Positions 29,147-39,710 of a stretch of 64,000 nucleotides of DNA are shown piece after piece. Numbering within the stretch: the first letter of the stretch is position 1; each line of letters opens with the position of its first letter. A program made the position numbers and the translations under genes. The notes under the pieces were generated by a model. The model saw only the letters and a list, made by a program, of their open reading frames with translations, did not search any database and was not told the origin of the DNA. Origin of the DNA: Colwellia sp. Arc7-D (GTDB lineage Bacteria; Pseudomonadota; Gammaproteobacteria; Enterobacterales; Alteromonadaceae); NCBI RefSeq assembly GCF_003061515.1, contig NZ_CP028924.1, positions 682,001 to 746,000 of the forward strand. Reading direction: 5' to 3'.

Positions 29147-30502
29147 ATGAAACGTGCTTTGTACTTTGTGAAAAAAGATCTCCGTATTAATGACAATGCT
29201 GCACTAAATTTAGCTAGTCAAACTGACAAACTACTTTGCGTATATGTTGTAGATGAACAATGGTTTAAAGAAAGTAACTTTCAATCAAAGCCTTTAGGCG
29301 AAGCTAGATGGCAATTTTTACAAAACTGTTTAAGTGCTTTTGATCAGCAATTACAAAAGTTTGGTCAGCAACTTTATATCGTATATGGAGATACTTTATC
29401 TACATTAATTCAGCTCTGTGAAAAGTATCAAATTACTGATTTTATAACGACTCGCTTACCAGGTACTTATGAAAATAAACTTATAAGTCAACTGAGTGCA
29501 AAACTGCCTAGATTAACTGTTAATCAAGTTGAGCAATTCACTTTATTTGCTGAAAAATCTTTGCCATTTAATCTAGAAAACTTGCCAATAAGTTATTCAA
29601 AATTCAGAAAATCAATGGCTAATATTACGATTAGCGCACTAGCACCACCCCCTCAATATTTGCCTAGTATGTTTGATACGCTGCCGGCAGCAACAAACTT
29701 TATGCCTAAATGGCTACCGGTTAAAGCGTTTAAAAAATCTAAACAGGGGACTAATTTTAATGGCGGAGAACAAGAAGGCTTACAGCACCTAAAGCAATAT
29801 TTTTCGTCAAATTTACCTTCAGACTATAAACAAGTCAGAAATAGTTTAGACGGTTGGAAAAATAGCAGTAAGTTATCCGCTTGGTTAAGTTATGGCTGTA
29901 TCTCTGCAAGACAAGTGGTTAATTCAATCAACCACTTTGAACAACAGCGAGGTAAAAATAGCTCAACTGAATGTTTGTATTTAGAAATATTATGGCGTGA
30001 ATACTTTCAATGGTTACACTATAAAGTAGGTGCTAAAACATACCAATTTAAAGGGATTGCAGCACAACGCCCGCTTACCACGTTTTATACTGAACGATTT
30101 AATAAATGGTGTTTTTCAGATACACCTTACCGTTTAGTTAACGCTTGTATGAATGAGTTACGACTTACCGGTTATTTAAGTAATAGAGGTCGCCAAATTG
30201 TAGCAAGTTGCTTGGTTAACGTGCTAGGAGTTGATTGGCGTTATGGTGCAGCGTGGTTTGAAGAGCGCTTAATAGATTATGATGCTGCGGTTAATTGGGG
30301 GAATTGGCAATATATTGCAGGAGTAGGGGCTGATCCCAGAGGTGGTAGACATTTTAATATAGAAAAACAAAGCGAAACTTTCGATCCTGAGGGAGTGTAT
30401 CAAGCTAAGTGGACAAACGAAGATCAAGCTACTAGCCAAACAGTAGACACTGTAGATGCTTCCGATTGGCCTGTTATACAAGTCAGTAATAATGGCAGCT
30501 GA
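29147..30502 (+). CDS. Cryptochrome DASH
   Basis: 451 residues. Photolyase alpha/beta domain at 1-130 (FVKKDLRINDNAAL near the start) and FAD domain from about 200 to 430. The C-terminal signature is CRY-DASH-specific: NWQYIAGVGADPRGGRHFNIEKQ near 385-407, with LWREYFQWL and GYLSNRGRQIVAS before it. CRY-DASH proteins repair cyclobutane dimers, mainly in single-stranded DNA, and may signal light. It heads a plus-strand group of three photolyase-family genes and overlaps or nearly abuts the next one. Confidence 0.94.
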   Translation: MKRALYFVKKDLRINDNAALNLASQTDKLLCVYVVDEQWFKESNFQSKPLGEARWQFLQNCLSAFDQQLQKFGQQLYIVYGDTLSTLIQLCEKYQITDFITTRLPGTYENKLISQLSAKLPRLTVNQVEQFTLFAEKSLPFNLENLPISYSKFRKSMANITISALAPPPQYLPSMFDTLPAATNFMPKWLPVKAFKKSKQGTNFNGGEQEGLQHLKQYFSSNLPSDYKQVRNSLDGWKNSSKLSAWLSYGCISARQVVNSINHFEQQRGKNSSTECLYLEILWREYFQWLHYKVGAKTYQFKGIAAQRPLTTFYTERFNKWCFSDTPYRLVNACMNELRLTGYLSNRGRQIVASCLVNVLGVDWRYGAAWFEERLIDYDAAVNWGNWQYIAGVGADPRGGRHFNIEKQSETFDPEGVYQAKWTNEDQATSQTVDTVDASDWPVIQVSNNGS

Positions 30503-32080
30503 TATGCCAACAGATAATGTAGACATTGCTCTAAATAATCATAAGCAAAATGATGAAGTTAATATTGTCTGGTTAAAGCGTGATTTAAGGCTTAGCGATC
30601 ATGAACCGCTTGCTGCATCTATTAAGTCAGGGCTAACACTGCTTTATTATGTTTTTGAACCGTTACTTATAGCAGACCCTCATTATGATGAGCGACATTG
30701 GCGTTTTATTTTACAATCTATTCAAGACATAAATACGCAATTAGCGTCCTATAATACCGCGGTTTATGTTTACTATGGTGAGGTAATAGCTGGTCTAAAT
30801 GAAATTCAAAAAAGATTTAAAATATCGAGTTTATATAGCCATGAAGAAGTAGGCATATTATCTACTTTTGAGCGAGATAAAACGGTTAAATCATGGTGCA
30901 ATTCGCAAAATATTACTTGGTTTGAAAGTGCGTCGGGTGCGGTAAGTCGCGGCAAGAAAAATAGAAATAATTGGGATAGTCATTGGCATAAAGTAATGAA
31001 AGCAGAACCACACCAGCCAACTCTGTCTAGTGCCGTATTCGTAAACAATGAAGTTTTAGTTAATTTAGCTAAGCCTTCTCTACCACCTACATGGTATACC
31101 CATGATGAATTTATGCTAAAAGGCGGAGAACTTTGGGCTCATAAAATGTTGCAGTCATTTTTAACAGAGCGAGGTAAAAACTATCATTACGATATTTCTA
31201 AACCGCATGAAAGTCGCAAAAGCTGTTCACGCTTATCACCCTATTTAGCTTGGGGAATATAAGTGTTAGACAGTTTTATCAGCGTATTTTATTGAAAAAA
31301 TCTGAAAGTGGTTGGAAAAAACCCATAAATGCTTTGGCTTCTCGTCTGCATTGGCATTGCCATTTTATACAAAAATTTGAAAGCGAACACCAAATGCAAT
31401 GGCGCCCAGTAAATAAAGCTTATAGTGAATTAAGCTACCCTAAAATACATTGTGGTCTCACTGTTGAAGAACGATTAACTAAATGGCGAGAGGGTAAAAC
31501 TGGATATCCACTGGTAGATGCATGCATGTTGTGTTTAGTGAAAACAGGTTATATAAACTTTCGTATGCGAGCAATGTTAGTCAGTTTTTTATGTCACCAT
31601 TTATTGCTTGATTGGCGCTTAGGCGTTACACATTTAGCAAAGTTATTTCTCGACTTTGAACCTGGTATTCATTATCCACAATTTCAAATGCAGTCAGGAG
31701 TAACGGGTACTAATATTATTCGAGTGTACAACCCAGTTAAGCAATCGTTAGAGAAAGATAAAGAAGGCAGTTTTATCAGAAAGTGGTTGCCAGAATTATC
31801 AGAAGTGCCAAATGAAATGATACATACACCTTGGGATTTATCGCCAATGGAGCAGCAGCTTTATCGATGCGAATTAGGTGTGAATTATCCTCAACCTATG
31901 GTTGATATTAATGAAACTGGAAAGATTGCCCGTGATTTATTGTGGGGGTTTCAAAAGCGAATAGACACAAAAAAAGAAAGCCAACGTATTTTGTCAAAGC
32001 ATGTTCGAAGAGCTAAAAAGGTTAATAAATTATCTCCCACTAATGCTTTAATAAATTTAAGTGATCAAAAAGTTGAATGA
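30492..32080 (+). pseudogene. Second photolyase/cryptochrome-family gene, interrupted by a -1 frameshift
   Basis: The reading starts at about 30492 (an in-frame ATG at 30456 lies inside the CRY-DASH gene) with VNIVWLKRDLRLSDHEPL, the photolyase domain start. At the G-run 31252-31255 the frame goes SPYLAWGI-stop. One extra G would give SPYLAWGNISVRQFYQ, and the open frame then runs to 32080 with the FAD-binding segments GYPLVDACM and INFRMRAMLVSFL. Repaired length is about 530 residues. The subfamily is neither CRY-DASH nor the Fe-S type; it resembles proteobacterial photolyase-like proteins of unsettled repair specificity. Confidence 0.9.
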
Positions 32081-32088
32081 AGTTTTAA

Positions 32089-32241
32089 ATGCATAAAAAA
32101 TTATTATTACCTCATAAAATCTGTCTTACCTGTCAAAAAAAATTTATATGGCGGAAAAAATGGCGAGCGTGTTGGGAACAAGTACTTTATTGCTCGCAGC
32201 GCTGTAGGCGTAACAAGCAAGTTAACCAGAGTACTAATTAA
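32089..32241 (+). CDS. DUF2256 small zinc-finger-like protein
   Basis: 50 residues encoded eight bases after the photolyase stop; it is shorter than usual gene-finding limits. The pattern is unmistakable for DUF2256: KICLTCQKKF, then WRKKWRACWEQVLYCSQRC, then RRNK, with CxxC and a later C...C pair likely binding zinc. The function is unknown. From memory the family often sits beside photolyase/cryptochrome genes, as here between two of them, suggesting a linked role. I chose the ATG at 32089 because it gives the full domain. Confidence 0.9.
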   Translation: MHKKLLLPHKICLTCQKKFIWRKKWRACWEQVLYCSQRCRRNKQVNQSTN

Positions 32242-32313
32242 GTTTAGTTAATAACGTCTTAAAAATTGGACTCAGTGCTAATTTGACATAATAAAATAAT
32301 TTTAAGGAAATTT

Positions 32314-33864
32314 ATGAAGGCAAAGCACCTTAGGCTTTTATTAGGCGACCAACTCAATCCCATGCACAGTTGGTTTGAAAAGGTTGATAGCGATGTGGTG
32401 TATGTTATAGCCGAACTTCACCAAGAGGCTAATTACACTAAGCACCATATCCAAAAAATAAGCGCATTTTTTGCCTCCATGGCCGATTTTGCGAACCAAC
32501 TTGAACGTGCAGGGCACCAAGTTTGCTACTTAACGCTAGATGATACTGAAAAACATCAAGATCTTCCTGCACTTATTGAATCATTAATGACCAATTTTTG
32601 CTGCGAAAGCTTTGCTTTTCAACGACCAGATGAATATCGACTACGTACACAATTAAATACCATGAAGCAGCAACTTTCCCAAACGGTTGTTGAGGTAGAT
32701 AGTGAACATTTTTTGCTACCATTTGAAGAATTACCAAGCCATTTTCAACAAGCTACACACGTGCGAATGGAGAATTTTTATCGCTACATGCGAAAACGCT
32801 TTGCAATTCTCATGAATGGCTCAAAACCTGAAGGCAATGCCTGGAACTTCGATGCAAATAATAGACAGTCATTTAAACGCTCTGATCTTAAATTTATTCC
32901 GAAACCGTTAATATTCGATAACGAAGCCGATGAATATTTACAACGAATAAAAAAACATAACATTAAAACTATCGGACAAGAGTCAGCAAATGTTACATAC
33001 CCGATTAATCGTGAACAATCATTGTCATTGCTGCAGTTTTTTTGCCAGCATCAGCTAGCCAACTTTGGGAATTTTCAAGATGCGATGACAGTAGCTTCAC
33101 CCTACGCTTGGAGTTTATATCATTCGCGGCTTAGTTTTTCTCTCAATTGTAAAATGTTAAGCCCAGCAGAGGTAATTCAAACCGCACTTGACGCTTACCA
33201 AAACTCAGCGGGTGCTATAACACTAGCTCAAGTTGAAGGATTTATTAGGCAAATTTTAGGCTGGCGGGAATATGTCAGAGGGATGTATTGGGCAAATATG
33301 CCTAATTATGCAGAGCAAAATTTTTTAGCGGCTAATCGTAATCTACCTGACTTTTTTTGGCATGGTAATACTCATATGTTGTGCTTAAAAAGTGCAATAA
33401 CGCAATCTTTAGAACATGCTTATGCACACCATATTCAACGGCTAATGATCACCGGTAACTTTGCTTTGCTGGCAGGCATATCACCAAGCCAAGTAGATGA
33501 TTGGTATTTAGGCATATACATAGATGCGATTGAATGGGTAGAGCTGCCAAATACACGCAGTATGGCGCTTTTTTCTGATGGCGGCTGGATTGCAACAAAG
33601 CCTTACGCGGCTAGCGGCAATTATGTTAATAAAATGAGTGATTACTGTAAAGGTTGCCAATATAACGTGAAAGAAAAGATAGGGCCAAATGCTTGCCCAC
33701 TTAATAGCTTATATTGGAATTTTATTGACCATAACTATGATAAGTTTTCGACCAACCATAGAATGAGTTTTCCTATTCGTAATTGGGATAAAATGGCTAC
33801 CGAGCAAAAAGATGAAATAAGGGTAAAAGCGGCTGAGTTATTAAATAATTTAGATGGTTTATAG
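32314..33864 (+). CDS. Fe-S bacterial cryptochrome/photolyase (FeS-BCP), probable (6-4) photolyase
   Basis: 516 residues, preceded by a TAAGGA site. It belongs to the prokaryotic (6-4) photolyase class (Agrobacterium PhrB, Rhodobacter CryB). The cluster ligands are Cys357, Cys445, Cys448 and Cys461, with spacing 88, 3 and 13, the same spacing as the four cysteines of PhrB (350, 438, 441, 454) as I recall them. Opening LRLLLGDQLNPMHSWF and the HHIQRLMITGNFALL segment are typical. PhrB-type proteins carry FAD, a lumazine antenna and a 4Fe-4S cluster and repair (6-4) photoproducts. It is the last gene of the light cluster. Confidence 0.95.
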   Translation: MKAKHLRLLLGDQLNPMHSWFEKVDSDVVYVIAELHQEANYTKHHIQKISAFFASMADFANQLERAGHQVCYLTLDDTEKHQDLPALIESLMTNFCCESFAFQRPDEYRLRTQLNTMKQQLSQTVVEVDSEHFLLPFEELPSHFQQATHVRMENFYRYMRKRFAILMNGSKPEGNAWNFDANNRQSFKRSDLKFIPKPLIFDNEADEYLQRIKKHNIKTIGQESANVTYPINREQSLSLLQFFCQHQLANFGNFQDAMTVASPYAWSLYHSRLSFSLNCKMLSPAEVIQTALDAYQNSAGAITLAQVEGFIRQILGWREYVRGMYWANMPNYAEQNFLAANRNLPDFFWHGNTHMLCLKSAITQSLEHAYAHHIQRLMITGNFALLAGISPSQVDDWYLGIYIDAIEWVELPNTRSMALFSDGGWIATKPYAASGNYVNKMSDYCKGCQYNVKEKIGPNACPLNSLYWNFIDHNYDKFSTNHRMSFPIRNWDKMATEQKDEIRVKAAELLNNLDGL

Positions 33865-34208
33865 TTTCAAACTTATTGTAAAGAAAGTATGAGTGTTTTG
33901 CTATGAGCACTCTTGGTGCCGCTTGTATCGGGGTGTAGTTGAATTATAAACTAGCCATTCTTTTCTTAGGTTGCCTTGCTAATATGTTTGGCCATCTACC
34001 TTATATTAGAGAGAAAAATATAATATCGACAAAAAGTAATGCCGTGGGAGGAAATATATTAATCATTCCTTTTTTTACTATTGTTATTTATTGCAAATCA
34101 GCAAGTTCTTCCCTTCAAACAACCCTGATTAATCGCTTGAAGGTGATTTTGCTGATTATGTAACTAGAAAAATTTAACGCTTGCTTGGCTCTCAAAAGAT
34201 GATATCGG
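33865..34208. other. Stretch with no supported gene
   Basis: About 340 bases between the convergent Fe-S photolyase and lipoprotein genes. A small hairpin GAGTG/CACTC lies just after the photolyase stop. A TTG-started frame of 74 codons at 33939-34163 is not supported. Confidence 0.5.
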
Positions 34209-34700
34209 CTATTTTACCTTGGTAAATTTATTATAATCTTCAACAGATGCACTTTCTTTACATTCGGCTTTTAGTTGTACTTCACGGCTATCATTATATT
34301 TTTCTAGAACAAAATAACCTTCTCGACAGAACATTTTTAAAATACTTAAGCTGGAAACACGTTGTTGAAAATGCTCTTCTAATGCTTGATTACGTTCGTT
34401 ATTTTTTTTGTTGGGCGATTTGTTGTTTTCGCTTTGTCCTGCCCCTTTTTTACCCGGACCCTTGGATTGTTTTTGTCTGCCAATATTTTCAGCCATTTTT
34501 TCATCCTGCTCATCTAACTGTTTATTTTGTATCGCTATTGAAAAATTAAATACCTTAGACCCATCAGGCAATATTTTTGTTTCCAAGGATTCTTGATAAC
34601 GATTGTTTTTATGATCTGAGCGGTCAAAACCCGATGAACATGCTGTTAGGGAGTAAATAAAAATAGTGGTTAGTATTAATTTAAATATTGATGAGGACAT
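34209..34700 (-). CDS. Small lipoprotein of unknown function
   Basis: 163 residues from the ATG at 34700 (MSSSIFKLIL), which places lipobox LTAC at Cys21; starts further upstream (34715, 34739) would give an overlong signal. After the cysteine comes a polar region with a Lys/Gly/Asn-rich stretch (GPGKKGAGQSENNKSPNKKN), then a C-terminal piece with two cysteines (MFCREGYF and KAECKES) that may form a disulphide. I do not recognise the family. Likely anchored in the outer membrane facing the periplasm. Monocistronic. Confidence 0.7.
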   Translation of the reverse strand: MSSSIFKLILTTIFIYSLTACSSGFDRSDHKNNRYQESLETKILPDGSKVFNFSIAIQNKQLDEQDEKMAENIGRQKQSKGPGKKGAGQSENNKSPNKKNNERNQALEEHFQQRVSSLSILKMFCREGYFVLEKYNDSREVQLKAECKESASVEDYNKFTKVK

Positions 34701-34994
34701 AAGGTTTTCCAGCATTAAAGCATGCACAAAAGCGTGCATGATAGTGTAATTAAACTACTGTAAAGATAAGTCAAACTAGGTAAAGGTAAGTAAATATTGA
34801 GTGAAAACCTTACCCTGTTTATTCTTGTGTGAGCTTTACGATACCCAGCTTTAAGTGTTAAATAACGCTACACACTTGACCTTAACGTTACCTCTAATAC
34901 CCAATGCCTACTAATAATGAGAATATATTTTTGGCTTTTATTATCATTGATGTATTTTAATGCTTAGCAATAACTTATAAATAACACTCGGTAT

Positions 34995-36974
34995 CTACAC
35001 TCGGAATCTATTCGCTATATCTTGCATTGTGGTCGCTAAATAAGCTTGTTCTTTTGCAGTTGTTGCTATTTGTGATGCACCTTCGGTAGTGACTGTCGAT
35101 TTATGCTCAATATTGACGATGCTCTTTGCTACCTCATTAGTTACAACTGATTGTTCTTCAATTGAGACTGCAATTTGCTCTGACATTGAAAAAATATGAC
35201 TAATGGCGTCAGTTATTTCTTCTAGCGTTTGTTCAACATTTTTGGAGTTTTCTACTGCGACACTTGCCTTGAGCTGACTGTCTTCTATCACGCGATGGGC
35301 GGAGTTCACATCCGTCTGTAATGAGCCAATAAAAGTTTCGATCTCTAAAGTAGATTGCTGTGTGCGTTGAGCTAATGTTCTTACTTCATCAGCTACAACA
35401 GCAAAGCCTCGTCCTTGTTCACCAGCTCTTGCAGCTTCAATCGCGGCATTTAGTGCCAATAAATTTGTTTGTTCTGCAACAGACTTAATAACATCAACCA
35501 CTTTGGTAATATTGCCACTACTTTCATGTAAGTTATTAATTTGTTGGGCTAAGCTGTCAATTTCTTGAGATAATACTTCAATCGAAGCATAGGAAGTTTG
35601 TACAACATTTAATCCGCTTTTTGCTTGGTTATCAGCCTCTCGTGCTGAATCTGCCGAAACTTGAGTATTATTGGCAACTTCTTTTATTGTTGCTGATAAC
35701 TCTTCTACAGCGGCGGCTATAACACCAATTTCTTCTTGCTGTTCCTTTAATGTATGCGCATTGAACTCACAAGTGGTCGATGTTTCTTCAGCGGCGGCTG
35801 ATAGTGTTAAACTCGAATTCGAAATATCATGAATGGTTTGTGAAAATTGCGCTAAAGTAAGGTTTAATGCCAGCGATATTTGCCCTAATTCGCTATTCCC
35901 TTGCAAATGAGTTCGAACAGTTAAGTCATTTTTATCTCTTACGCTTCTCATAACCTGAGTTAATTCGTTCACGCGAGAGGTTAAATCTTTAACTGATATT
36001 AAGGTAATTATACTCACCAAGACTAATAACGTTACCGTTAAAAAAACGCTAATGATTAATGTGGTAAATGCTCTGTCGTAGGTGTTTTCAACTAGTAGAA
36101 GTAAGCGACTAGTAATTTCATTTTCAGTTTTTTTCAATAAACCTATTCTTAATGTGGCTTGTTTAAACCAGTGCAATGCATCAACGTCAAAATTTGTTGC
36201 TTTATTTTCAGCAATTTTGCGTAGTTTTAATACTTCATTTATTGCAGGGTCTTGCATTTGTTCTTGATAGAATTCTTTATTTTCTGGTGTCGCTAAGGTT
36301 AAAAAATTAGCCATGTAGGTGTCTTGTTGTGTTACCAAAGAAACAAACTTAACAAACATACCATCACTAAATTTATCTAATGCAAAAGCATTGCTTAAAA
36401 CTGCACGCTCAATACCAGCGCGCTCTTTACTTTGAAGAAAGTTATAATAGGCGATGGTTTGTTTAGTTATATTTGCATCATTACTTAATTCTGCAATTAT
36501 TGATGTTACGGACAGTAGTTTGGCATTGAGTGTTGTGTAATAACTTAGTGCTTTTGCTGTATCTATGGTTAAACGATTTACTTGTGTTCTTATGGTTTCT
36601 AATTTGTCTAATTCTTTTATAATTTCTTGATTTAATTGTGTTACTAGAGTTTGTTGGAAGTGATTAGCGGATAAGAAATGTTGACGATCACTCACTCTAG
36701 TATCTGTTGCTACTCTCTGTTTACTTAGCTCATTGATGAATTTTAGCCCTTGTGAGCCAATAAAACCGGCGGTTGCTCCTCGCTCTTTTTGCAACTCATG
36801 CACTAACTCACTATAAGTAACAGACAGTTGAGTTAACTGAGCAAGGTTATCCATTTCATGATTAATAGCATAGTTTTGCTTCATTGAAGAAATACTTAAC
36901 CACAAAAAACCAACTAGAGGTAATGCTAATAATAGGAGTATTCTATTTTTGAATGAAATGTCAGAAAATGTCAC
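34995..36974 (-). CDS. Methyl-accepting chemotaxis protein with a NIT sensor domain
   Basis: 659 residues. First membrane helix at about 10-28; periplasmic NIT (nitrate/nitrite-sensing-type) domain at about 30-295, recognised by the [18 protein letters not shown] motif near residue 56; second helix at about 303-325; HAMP to about 380; and signalling domain with the hairpin tip [20 protein letters not shown] near 500. The ligand may be nitrate or nitrite, by family only. It is transcribed alone, with no che genes nearby. Confidence 0.92.
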   Translation of the reverse strand: MTFSDISFKNRILLLLALPLVGFLWLSISSMKQNYAINHEMDNLAQLTQLSVTYSELVHELQKERGATAGFIGSQGLKFINELSKQRVATDTRVSDRQHFLSANHFQQTLVTQLNQEIIKELDKLETIRTQVNRLTIDTAKALSYYTTLNAKLLSVTSIIAELSNDANITKQTIAYYNFLQSKERAGIERAVLSNAFALDKFSDGMFVKFVSLVTQQDTYMANFLTLATPENKEFYQEQMQDPAINEVLKLRKIAENKATNFDVDALHWFKQATLRIGLLKKTENEITSRLLLLVENTYDRAFTTLIISVFLTVTLLVLVSIITLISVKDLTSRVNELTQVMRSVRDKNDLTVRTHLQGNSELGQISLALNLTLAQFSQTIHDISNSSLTLSAAAEETSTTCEFNAHTLKEQQEEIGVIAAAVEELSATIKEVANNTQVSADSAREADNQAKSGLNVVQTSYASIEVLSQEIDSLAQQINNLHESSGNITKVVDVIKSVAEQTNLLALNAAIEAARAGEQGRGFAVVADEVRTLAQRTQQSTLEIETFIGSLQTDVNSAHRVIEDSQLKASVAVENSKNVEQTLEEITDAISHIFSMSEQIAVSIEEQSVVTNEVAKSIVNIEHKSTVTTEGASQIATTAKEQAYLATTMQDIANRFRV

Positions 36975-37412
36975 TGGATATCCTTTTCAGAGAAATAATG
37001 TGAGTTCTTAAGTTCACGTTACAGACGAGTATAGCCAAAGACAAATACTTGTTAAGTTAATTGGTCGGCGGCTCAAAATAAACAACAAACCAAGTTGAGA
37101 AATTATGCTGATAAATTTCTTATTTATTTTTCACAAAAAAGTAAAAAGACTTAATTTCATTAAATGATTAAAACTGATTTTTAGCTTTAATTATGGTTGC
37201 CACTTTACTATATCAAAACAGCAGTAAATAACTATTTATATCCGCTTAATTAGCCATTTAAAATCGATATTGCCAGCGGATCCCTACAACGAATACTTAA
37301 GATATATAAGTATTTTAATTTCTAGTTATTTTAAGCTTAGATTGGTCTTTTTCTGTCGGTATCTCGTAGTGTTATTAAAGATGTTTACAATATTATTAAG
37401 ACTAGAAAATTT
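36975..37412. other. Gene-free stretch between divergent genes
   Basis: About 440 AT-rich bases upstream of both the chemoreceptor and the TIGR03643-type gene. No structured element was recognised. Confidence 0.55.
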
Positions 37413-37664
37413 ATGATATTACTGATGAGTGAAGAATCAAGAATTATAGAAATGGCGTGGGAAGACCGTACCCCTTTTGAGGCAATTGAGCTGCAGTTTA
37501 ATATGAATGAATCTGAGGTTATTAAATTTATGCGAAGTCGTTTAAAAGCCAATAGTTTTAAATTGTGGCGAAAAAGAGTGTCAGGTCGATCTACAAAACA
37601 CCTGCAATTACGGAGTGAAAACGTCACAAGAGGCTATTGCCCAACACAATATAAACAGCGTTGA
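37413..37664 (+). CDS. TIGR03643-family small protein
   Basis: 83 residues, with ESRIIEMAWEDRTPFEAIE, then SEVIKFMRSRLKANSF, then LWRKRVSGRSTKH, which I recognise as the TIGR03643 family. The middle looks like a helix-turn-helix, so DNA or RNA binding is plausible, but no function is established. A start at 37425 (MSEESR) is equally possible. In other marine gammaproteobacteria I recall it near photolyase and DUF2256 genes; here it is 3.5 kb away. Confidence 0.85.
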   Translation: MILLMSEESRIIEMAWEDRTPFEAIELQFNMNESEVIKFMRSRLKANSFKLWRKRVSGRSTKHLQLRSENVTRGYCPTQYKQR

Positions 37665-37797
37665 TTAAGCATACGCTGATCGATTTTAAAAGTTAATTAC
37701 CGAACTTTTGATGGTAAACATATAATTATTTATTATTAGACTTAGAGTATTAAAACTACCTGCATAGTCTCAGTTAGTTTTATTGCTAAGCTGATGA

Positions 37798-38916
37798 TCA
37801 TTGAAAGGTTTTTAAATAATACTGGTTTCTACCGTTCTCTTTTGCTTCATATAAATATTCATCTGCGATTTTAACTAAATTATCGCTAGAAACTTTCGCA
37901 TTGGCAGATTTTAATACCGCACCAATTGATAAGGCTGTTTTTACATCTTTCCCGCTATTTTTTAAGTTTAAGGTCGCAACCGTTAACACCATATCAAAAC
38001 AGGTTTGTTCAAGCTTTTCACTACTGATACCGTAGAGTATGAGTGCAAATTCATCACCTCCTATGCGAAAACCAATGTCTTCAGCACGGCGGCATTTTGT
38101 CTCGATAACTTCCGATAATTTAACTAAAACGTCATCACCTACATCATGACCAAATGTGTCGTTAATGGTTTTAAAATTATCAGCATCTATTAATATTAAA
38201 CCTAAGGTTGCATTGTCTCGAGTTGCTATCGCGTTTAATCGTTCTATTTCTTCTTGAAAAGATCTTTTATTGTGGAGTTTAGTTAATCCATCCGTTATCG
38301 ATTCGTTATATAACCTATTAATCAGAAGGTAGTTTTGATAAAGCATCTTTTGACCTAATAGGTTAATCGTTAGGCAAATTCCAGACACGAACAGTAATAT
38401 TATCAGCATAAATATTAAGTCTGCTATTTGATGATTTAAATGGAAATTCACCACTGAAAATACGGATAAAATAATTGCAGTTGCTACCACTGCTGGCTTG
38501 ATTGCAATTATTAAGAGTAAACAGCCAAACATTAATATCAGTACGAGGCCAAGTTCAGAAAATTGAAAAGTGTAAACTTCAGATAGATAATAAATGAAGG
38601 TGTGATTTAAGCCACTTCCGACATAAACCATTAACATTATTAATGAATTCGAACGAATTGAAAGAGGAGGGTAATACCAATAAACAATATTTAAATATAT
38701 TAACGGCAATACAACGAGTATTAGACGTGTTGTAAGGGTTAGTGAGTAAATCTCACTGGGGAATTTTATGACGTCCATTACAGCGAATGCGGTATACAAA
38801 ATTAATGAAACTAGCAAAGCCCAGCGTCTGATACCTAGGCACTGAGTCATTAAAAAATGTAAAAAGTTGTCTTCACTTTTTACATTTTCGTTCAAATTTT
38901 TTATTTCTTTGTTCAT
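37798..38916 (-). CDS. Membrane-bound diguanylate cyclase (GGDEF)
   Basis: 372 residues: about six hydrophobic segments in residues 30-205, then a GGDEF domain (about 210-370). The active-site motif GGDEF is intact near residue 284 in RIGGDEFAL, and an RxxD product-inhibition site (RAED) lies five residues before it. It should therefore make cyclic di-GMP from two GTP and be feedback-inhibited. There is no EAL domain. The N-terminal membrane part is a likely sensor of unknown signal. Confidence 0.92.
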   Translation of the reverse strand: MNKEIKNLNENVKSEDNFLHFLMTQCLGIRRWALLVSLILYTAFAVMDVIKFPSEIYSLTLTTRLILVVLPLIYLNIVYWYYPPLSIRSNSLIMLMVYVGSGLNHTFIYYLSEVYTFQFSELGLVLILMFGCLLLIIAIKPAVVATAIILSVFSVVNFHLNHQIADLIFMLIILLFVSGICLTINLLGQKMLYQNYLLINRLYNESITDGLTKLHNKRSFQEEIERLNAIATRDNATLGLILIDADNFKTINDTFGHDVGDDVLVKLSEVIETKCRRAEDIGFRIGGDEFALILYGISSEKLEQTCFDMVLTVATLNLKNSGKDVKTALSIGAVLKSANAKVSSDNLVKIADEYLYEAKENGRNQYYLKTFQ

Positions 38917-39425
38917 ATAAGTACTTTATTCGATAATACGAGAAGGCGTGGTTTTAGTTTTATGCAAAAATTTAATATCGCTCAAAATTTAAAGTAAACC
39001 ACCGTGATAATTGCTCATTCGAGTATGAACTTTCTTGCTGAACTCTATGTTGTTAGCCTAGTCACTTAATCATCAACTATCAACGGTAATTTAAACATAA
39101 CAATATTAGCGTTGAATTCAAAATGTAGTGCTCACCATCCTTGATAGTAAACCATCATATTAACAGACCGTATATTTGGGGTTTTTATTACAATATTTAA
39201 CATATTAAATATGTGCTTAACAATGAAGTAATAAATAAAGTAATAAATGCTGCTGCCTTTTTGCATTTATTATAAACATTATTAGTCAACGACTGAAAAG
39301 TAATGCAAAATAGTATGTCGCTATTACTCCCTTCAAAGACAATGTTAATTACTGACATACGTTTGATATGTTTTTGCTAAAGACTAGCATGTTAACTGAG
39401 CCTTTAAGCCTATTGGATAGATATT
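38917..39425. other. Gene-free stretch with a hairpin
   Basis: About 510 AT-rich bases. At 39241-39272 a ten-bp inverted repeat (TAATAAATGC / GCATTTATTA) flanks a 12-base loop, and just before it AAGTAATAAAT occurs twice (39225-39247). No coding sequence was recognised. Confidence 0.6.
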
Positions 39426-39710
39426 ATGAATTTAGATAAATCAACAAAACGCATTGCTAAAAAAGTTAAAAATGGCTTTCAAGGATATCCACAAATAACG
39501 CTAGCTTATTTTGGAGAGTCAGAAAGTTGTGCAACAAAAGTGGTGGTCAGTTTTGTATTAGAGGAAGGTGCTGACGCTCAAGAAGAGAAATTTTTAAGCG
39601 AAAGTGATGTTCGTAAAGATGAAACGATTCAGACAACCATCGTAAAAATTATTGAGCGAGCTGAAGCGAAAACAGTGATAGAAGTCGCGGGAGTCGCAAA
39701 AATTAATTGA
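39426..39710 (+). CDS. Small hypothetical protein
   Basis: 94 residues, no signal peptide or membrane segment. The N-terminus is Lys-rich (STKRIAKKVKNGF), the middle has two strand-like stretches (QITLAYFGE, KVVVSFVLEEG), and the acidic C-terminal half ends in KTVIEVAGVAKI. Strand-helix pattern, good codon use and isolation on this strand suggest a real gene. I do not recognise the family. Confidence 0.6.
   Translation: MNLDKSTKRIAKKVKNGFQGYPQITLAYFGESESCATKVVVSFVLEEGADAQEEKFLSESDVRKDETIQTTIVKIIERAEAKTVIEVAGVAKIN

Noticed and set aside
33939..34163. 74-codon TTG-started frame after the Fe-S photolyase
   Set aside because: Hydrophobic but without a ribosome site or family resemblance; likely chance in AT-rich DNA.
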